Shown: in pieces, positions 63,969 through 64,000 of the stretch
Position numbering within the stretch: position 1 is the first letter of the stretch
How the letters are laid out: every line of letters starts with the position of its first letter
DNA from: Typhlomys cinereus
Taxonomy: Eukaryota > Chordata > Mammalia > Rodentia > Platacanthomyidae
Assembly: GCA_023101885.1 (NCBI GenBank)
Contig: JALPQD010000630.1
Coordinates: 882,068 to 946,067 of the forward strand
Reading direction: 5' to 3'
DNA length: 64,000 nt
Position numbers and translations under genes: made by a program
Notes under the pieces: generated by a model
What the model was told of the DNA's origin: nothing
The model's database searches: none
Seen by the model: only the letters and a program-made list of their open reading frames with translations

Positions 63969-64000
63969 AAACAGAAAAACTATTATTGAGATAAGTATAT

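Larger units (their letters stand above)
62000..64000. other. Upstream flank of the CpG island
   Basis: No gene found. It contains a B3/B4-like fragment in minus orientation (about 62925-63060), a MIR-like piece (63130-63250, minus) and an older B2-like SINE at the right edge. In human the next gene is TIPRL, which is not reached here. Confidence 0.5.

Overview
This is a vertebrate nuclear window from a rodent. It carries the 3' end of one multi-exon gene and almost all of another, arranged tail to tail, in a background of SINE, LINE-1, LTR and simple-sequence repeats. Spliced reading of the sequence gives the last four coding exons of DCAF6 (+ strand, 433-10636). It also gives the complete 529-residue coding sequence of GPR161 (- strand, five coding exons between 35790 and 18793). 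The order DCAF6(+) then GPR161(-) is the arrangement known on human 1q24.2 and in other mammals.

Lineage clues come from the repeats. Old B1-, B3-, B4/RSINE1- and ID-like SINEs and rodent-type L1 3' ends point to the mouse-related clade (Myodonta). The youngest SINE is a B2-superfamily-like, tRNA-headed element with a GC-rich body. It is present in six nearly identical copies, most with clear target-site duplications, and is not the B2 of mouse or rat. A dipodoid (jerboa or jumping mouse) is my best inference. It is not proven from this window.

Layout: 1-11010 is the DCAF6 3' part (introns, last four coding exons, 3' UTR with an AATAAA signal). 11010-13870 is the short gap between the converging genes. 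About 13870-18792 is probably the long GPR161 3' UTR. 18793-22004 holds GPR161 exons 4 to 6 (C-terminal tail). 28888-29612 is the large seven-transmembrane exon. 35417-35834 is the first coding exon. 35835-60990 is a roughly 25 kb 5' intron filled with repeats. About 60880-61880 is a strong CpG island with minus-strand splice donors, the likely GPR161 promoter and noncoding first exon. 62000-64000 is upstream flank.

Functionally the genes are unrelated neighbours. DCAF6 is a WD40 substrate receptor of CUL4-DDB1 ubiquitin ligase and a nuclear-receptor cofactor. GPR161 is a ciliary orphan GPCR that raises cAMP and restrains Hedgehog signalling, with a PKA-anchoring helix in its tail. I found no other convincing protein-coding gene, no tRNA or rRNA gene, and no prokaryotic-type system. 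The most notable items are the young SINE family, an ID element missing part of its anticodon arm, a template-switch-like inverted duplication at 40.5 kb, and an open reading frame running from GPR161 exon 3 into a (CA)n-rich intron.
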